From the NCBI GenBank assembly GCA_927441425.1, contig CAKMKG010000023.1, positions 89,457 to 153,456 on the forward strand: a DNA stretch of 64,000 nt, in the 5' to 3' direction. This stretch comes from an uncultured Bacillota bacterium (GTDB lineage Bacteria > Bacillota > Clostridia > Peptostreptococcales > Anaerovoracaceae). The position numbers were made by a program, and so were the translations under genes. The notes beneath the pieces were generated by a model, which saw only the letters and a list, made by a program, of their open reading frames with translations, had not been told where the DNA came from and made no database searches. Of this stretch, positions 62,767 to 64,000 are shown piece by piece (position 1 is the first letter of the stretch; each line of letters begins with the position of its first letter).

Positions 62767-64000
62767 TTATCCGATTCGATTATAGAGCATTAAAATGAGA
62801 ACAGCAATGAAAATATAGAGCAGATAGGTATGGACACTACCGGTCTGTATCATTAATTTCAGTCTCTTTGACCAGTCGGTAATCCAGATCAGTAAAGGAA
62901 CGTAAACATACTTTTCAAACACGGATTCTGTCGTTATGGTGTATTCCATTGATTCCGGATGATAAGGGTGGTTTCCCCGGATCTTTAAATCCCTTGAAGA
63001 TTGAAAGAAAATCTTAAAAACAATTTTAACCGGCTTTGAAAATGCGGTTCCGCTATATTGCATTCTCGGAGTCAGGCTGTGGAAGCCGCAGTCCCAAGTG
63101 CCGTATTTTCGCTCACGGTAGCTTCCTCCGAACGCTCTCAGCAGGAGCAGGGCAATCACGATCAACAGAATACCGATGATGAAAACCAGAAGGGGAGATA
63201 CGGCATTATTGTTACCGCTAATCTTCAGCGGATACCAGGCCAGAAGAAACCCTCCCTGCAGCTGCCCCACAACACCATTCCCGGTGATTGCAGCAATTAC
63301 CCTACTCAGCAGCGTCAAAGGAATCAGGGGGAACAGCCCGACCAAGAGGCAAAGGGAAGCAAGGAGCCCGGTGCCAAGATTCATGGAAAAGGGAACCTCC
63401 TCCGCTTGTGCGGCCTGCTTGCTTCTCGGGAGACCAAGGAAGGAAATGCCGAAAAGCTTTATAAAACAGGCCGCGGCCAGTGCCCCTGATAAGGCAAGCA
63501 CAGCTACGGAAATGATATACGTGATGTTAAGCGCAGCATTTTCCGGGGAAATGCTGGCAAAGATGGACTGATACGTGAGCCATTCTCCGATGAAGCCGTT
63601 GAAGGGAACCAGGGCGGAAATGGAAAGGGCGCTGCCCAGAAAGAAGACCGCCGTAAGCGGCATTCGTTTTATCAAGCCTCCCAAATCTTCCATATTTTTC
63701 GTGTGGGTTGCATAATGAATGGAACCGACGCCTAGAAAAAGACCGCCCTTAAACAGGGTATGATTAAAACAATGCATCAGCGCAGCAGTCAGCGCTAACG
63801 CTCCGACCCAGTGAATGTCCCGTGCAAACGCCAGAAAAGCGATACCGAGGCCGATAAATATGATGCCCATATTCTCAATACTGCTATAAGCAAGCAGCTT
63901 TTTTATATTTTGCTCAATCAATGCATAAAGAACGCCGAATACCGCTGAACCCATACCAATGATCAAAATCAGAATACCCCACCAGGGGGTTTCAATCCCA
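62767..64000 (-). CDS. HyfB/NuoL-like membrane subunit (5' part missing)
   Basis: At least 410 residues are visible; the frame is still open at the right edge, so the N terminus is outside the window. It carries the antiporter-subunit blocks LLAYSSIENMGIIFIGLG, ALMHCFNHTLFKGGLFLGVG and PFNGFIGEWLTY, with about nine visible helices. A polar segment near the C-terminal end (ERKYGTWDCGFHSLTPRMQYSG) matches HyfB. It is the first visible gene of the Ehr operon and is co-oriented with five genes downstream. Confidence 0.9.
   Translation of the reverse strand, partial: GIETPWWGILILIIGMGSAVFGVLYALIEQNIKKLLAYSSIENMGIIFIGLGIAFLAFARDIHWVGALALTAALMHCFNHTLFKGGLFLGVGSIHYATHTKNMEDLGGLIKRMPLTAVFFLGSALSISALVPFNGFIGEWLTYQSIFASISPENAALNITYIISVAVLALSGALAAACFIKLFGISFLGLPRSKQAAQAEEVPFSMNLGTGLLASLCLLVGLFPLIPLTLLSRVIAAITGNGVVGQLQGGFLLAWYPLKISGNNNAVSPLLVFIIGILLIVIALLLLRAFGGSYRERKYGTWDCGFHSLTPRMQYSGTAFSKPVKIVFKIFFQSSRDLKIRGNHPYHPESMEYTITTESVFEKYVYVPLLIWITDWSKRLKLMIQTGSVHTYLLYIFIAVLILMLYNRIG

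Noticed and set aside
57348..64000. Group 4 [NiFe] hydrogenase or formate hydrogenlyase
   Set aside because: The large subunit lacks all four Ni ligands, and no formate dehydrogenase, maturation protease or hyp genes are visible.
1..64000. CRISPR arrays, insertion sequences, phage genes, rRNA or other tRNAs
   Set aside because: No regular spaced repeats, transposase or integrase frames, or further tRNA-like folds were noticed; only the tRNA-Pyl is supported.

Overview
The window is chromosomal DNA of an anaerobic, spore-forming, low-to-mid GC Firmicute of the class Clostridia. Evidence for this is a V-type ATPase operon, AGGAGG-type ribosome sites, spore germination and coat genes, a Spo0E-like protein, a biotin-dependent Na+ pump decarboxylase and a bacterial pyrrolysine (Pyl) locus. 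An amine-fermenting member of the Eubacteriales (Anaerovorax/Aminipila-like) would fit, but that is inference. I see no transposase, phage genes or CRISPR array.

Layout. 1-4079 (+): the end of a V-type ATPase operon (F, A, B, D). 4106-10425 (+): a complete pyrimidine operon pyrB-I-C-F-K-D-E, preceded by a promoter, a 36-codon leader peptide and a terminator whose stem begins in the leader stop codon; this looks like PyrL-type UTP-sensing attenuation. 10539-13848: spore genes (SpoVAF-like, GerQ-like, CwlJ/SleB-like, Spo0E-like) and an XRE regulator with phased operator repeats. 14191-20137 (+): dnaE-pfkA-pyk. 20254-22907: an NhaC-type antiporter and a MerR regulator.

23021-38252 is a catabolic island. 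Two class-III aminotransferases and a CoA-acylating aldehyde dehydrogenase form one unit. After a terminator come three 20-bp-phased repeats and a sigma-54 promoter driving a biotinyl carrier protein, an acyl-CoA dehydrogenase, EtfB, EtfA, a DUF6125-like protein, two tiny membrane proteins, a GcdB-type Na+ pump, a glutaryl-CoA-dehydrogenase-like protein and a GcdA-type carboxyltransferase. A CBS-PAS-AAA+ sigma-54 activator follows. Read together, this suggests cadaverine or 5-aminovalerate being converted through glutaryl-CoA and glutaconyl-CoA to crotonyl-CoA with Na+ export.

40822-55825 is a methylamine and pyrrolysine island: a PocR/AraC-type regulator, corrinoid protein, trimethylamine methyltransferase mttB and dimethylamine methyltransferase mtbB (each with one in-frame amber codon at the Pyl position), a corrinoid reductive activator, a second corrinoid protein, pylSc, pylD, an MtaA/MtbA-like methyltransferase fused to a thioredoxin-like domain, a MetH-activation-like protein, tRNA-Pyl(CUA), pylB, a CobW-type GTPase, pylC and pylSn. 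All genes for Pyl synthesis, charging and decoding are therefore present. The methyl groups probably pass from TMA and DMA through the corrinoid proteins to a downstream acceptor.

56152-57315 is an MFS transporter. 57348-64000 (-) is a membrane complex related to group 4 hydrogenases, whose large subunit lacks all four Ni-binding cysteines (an Ehr-type complex); it runs off the right edge. Amber is also an ordinary stop codon here (15 of 60 complete or 3'-complete genes), which matters in an organism that can decode UAG.
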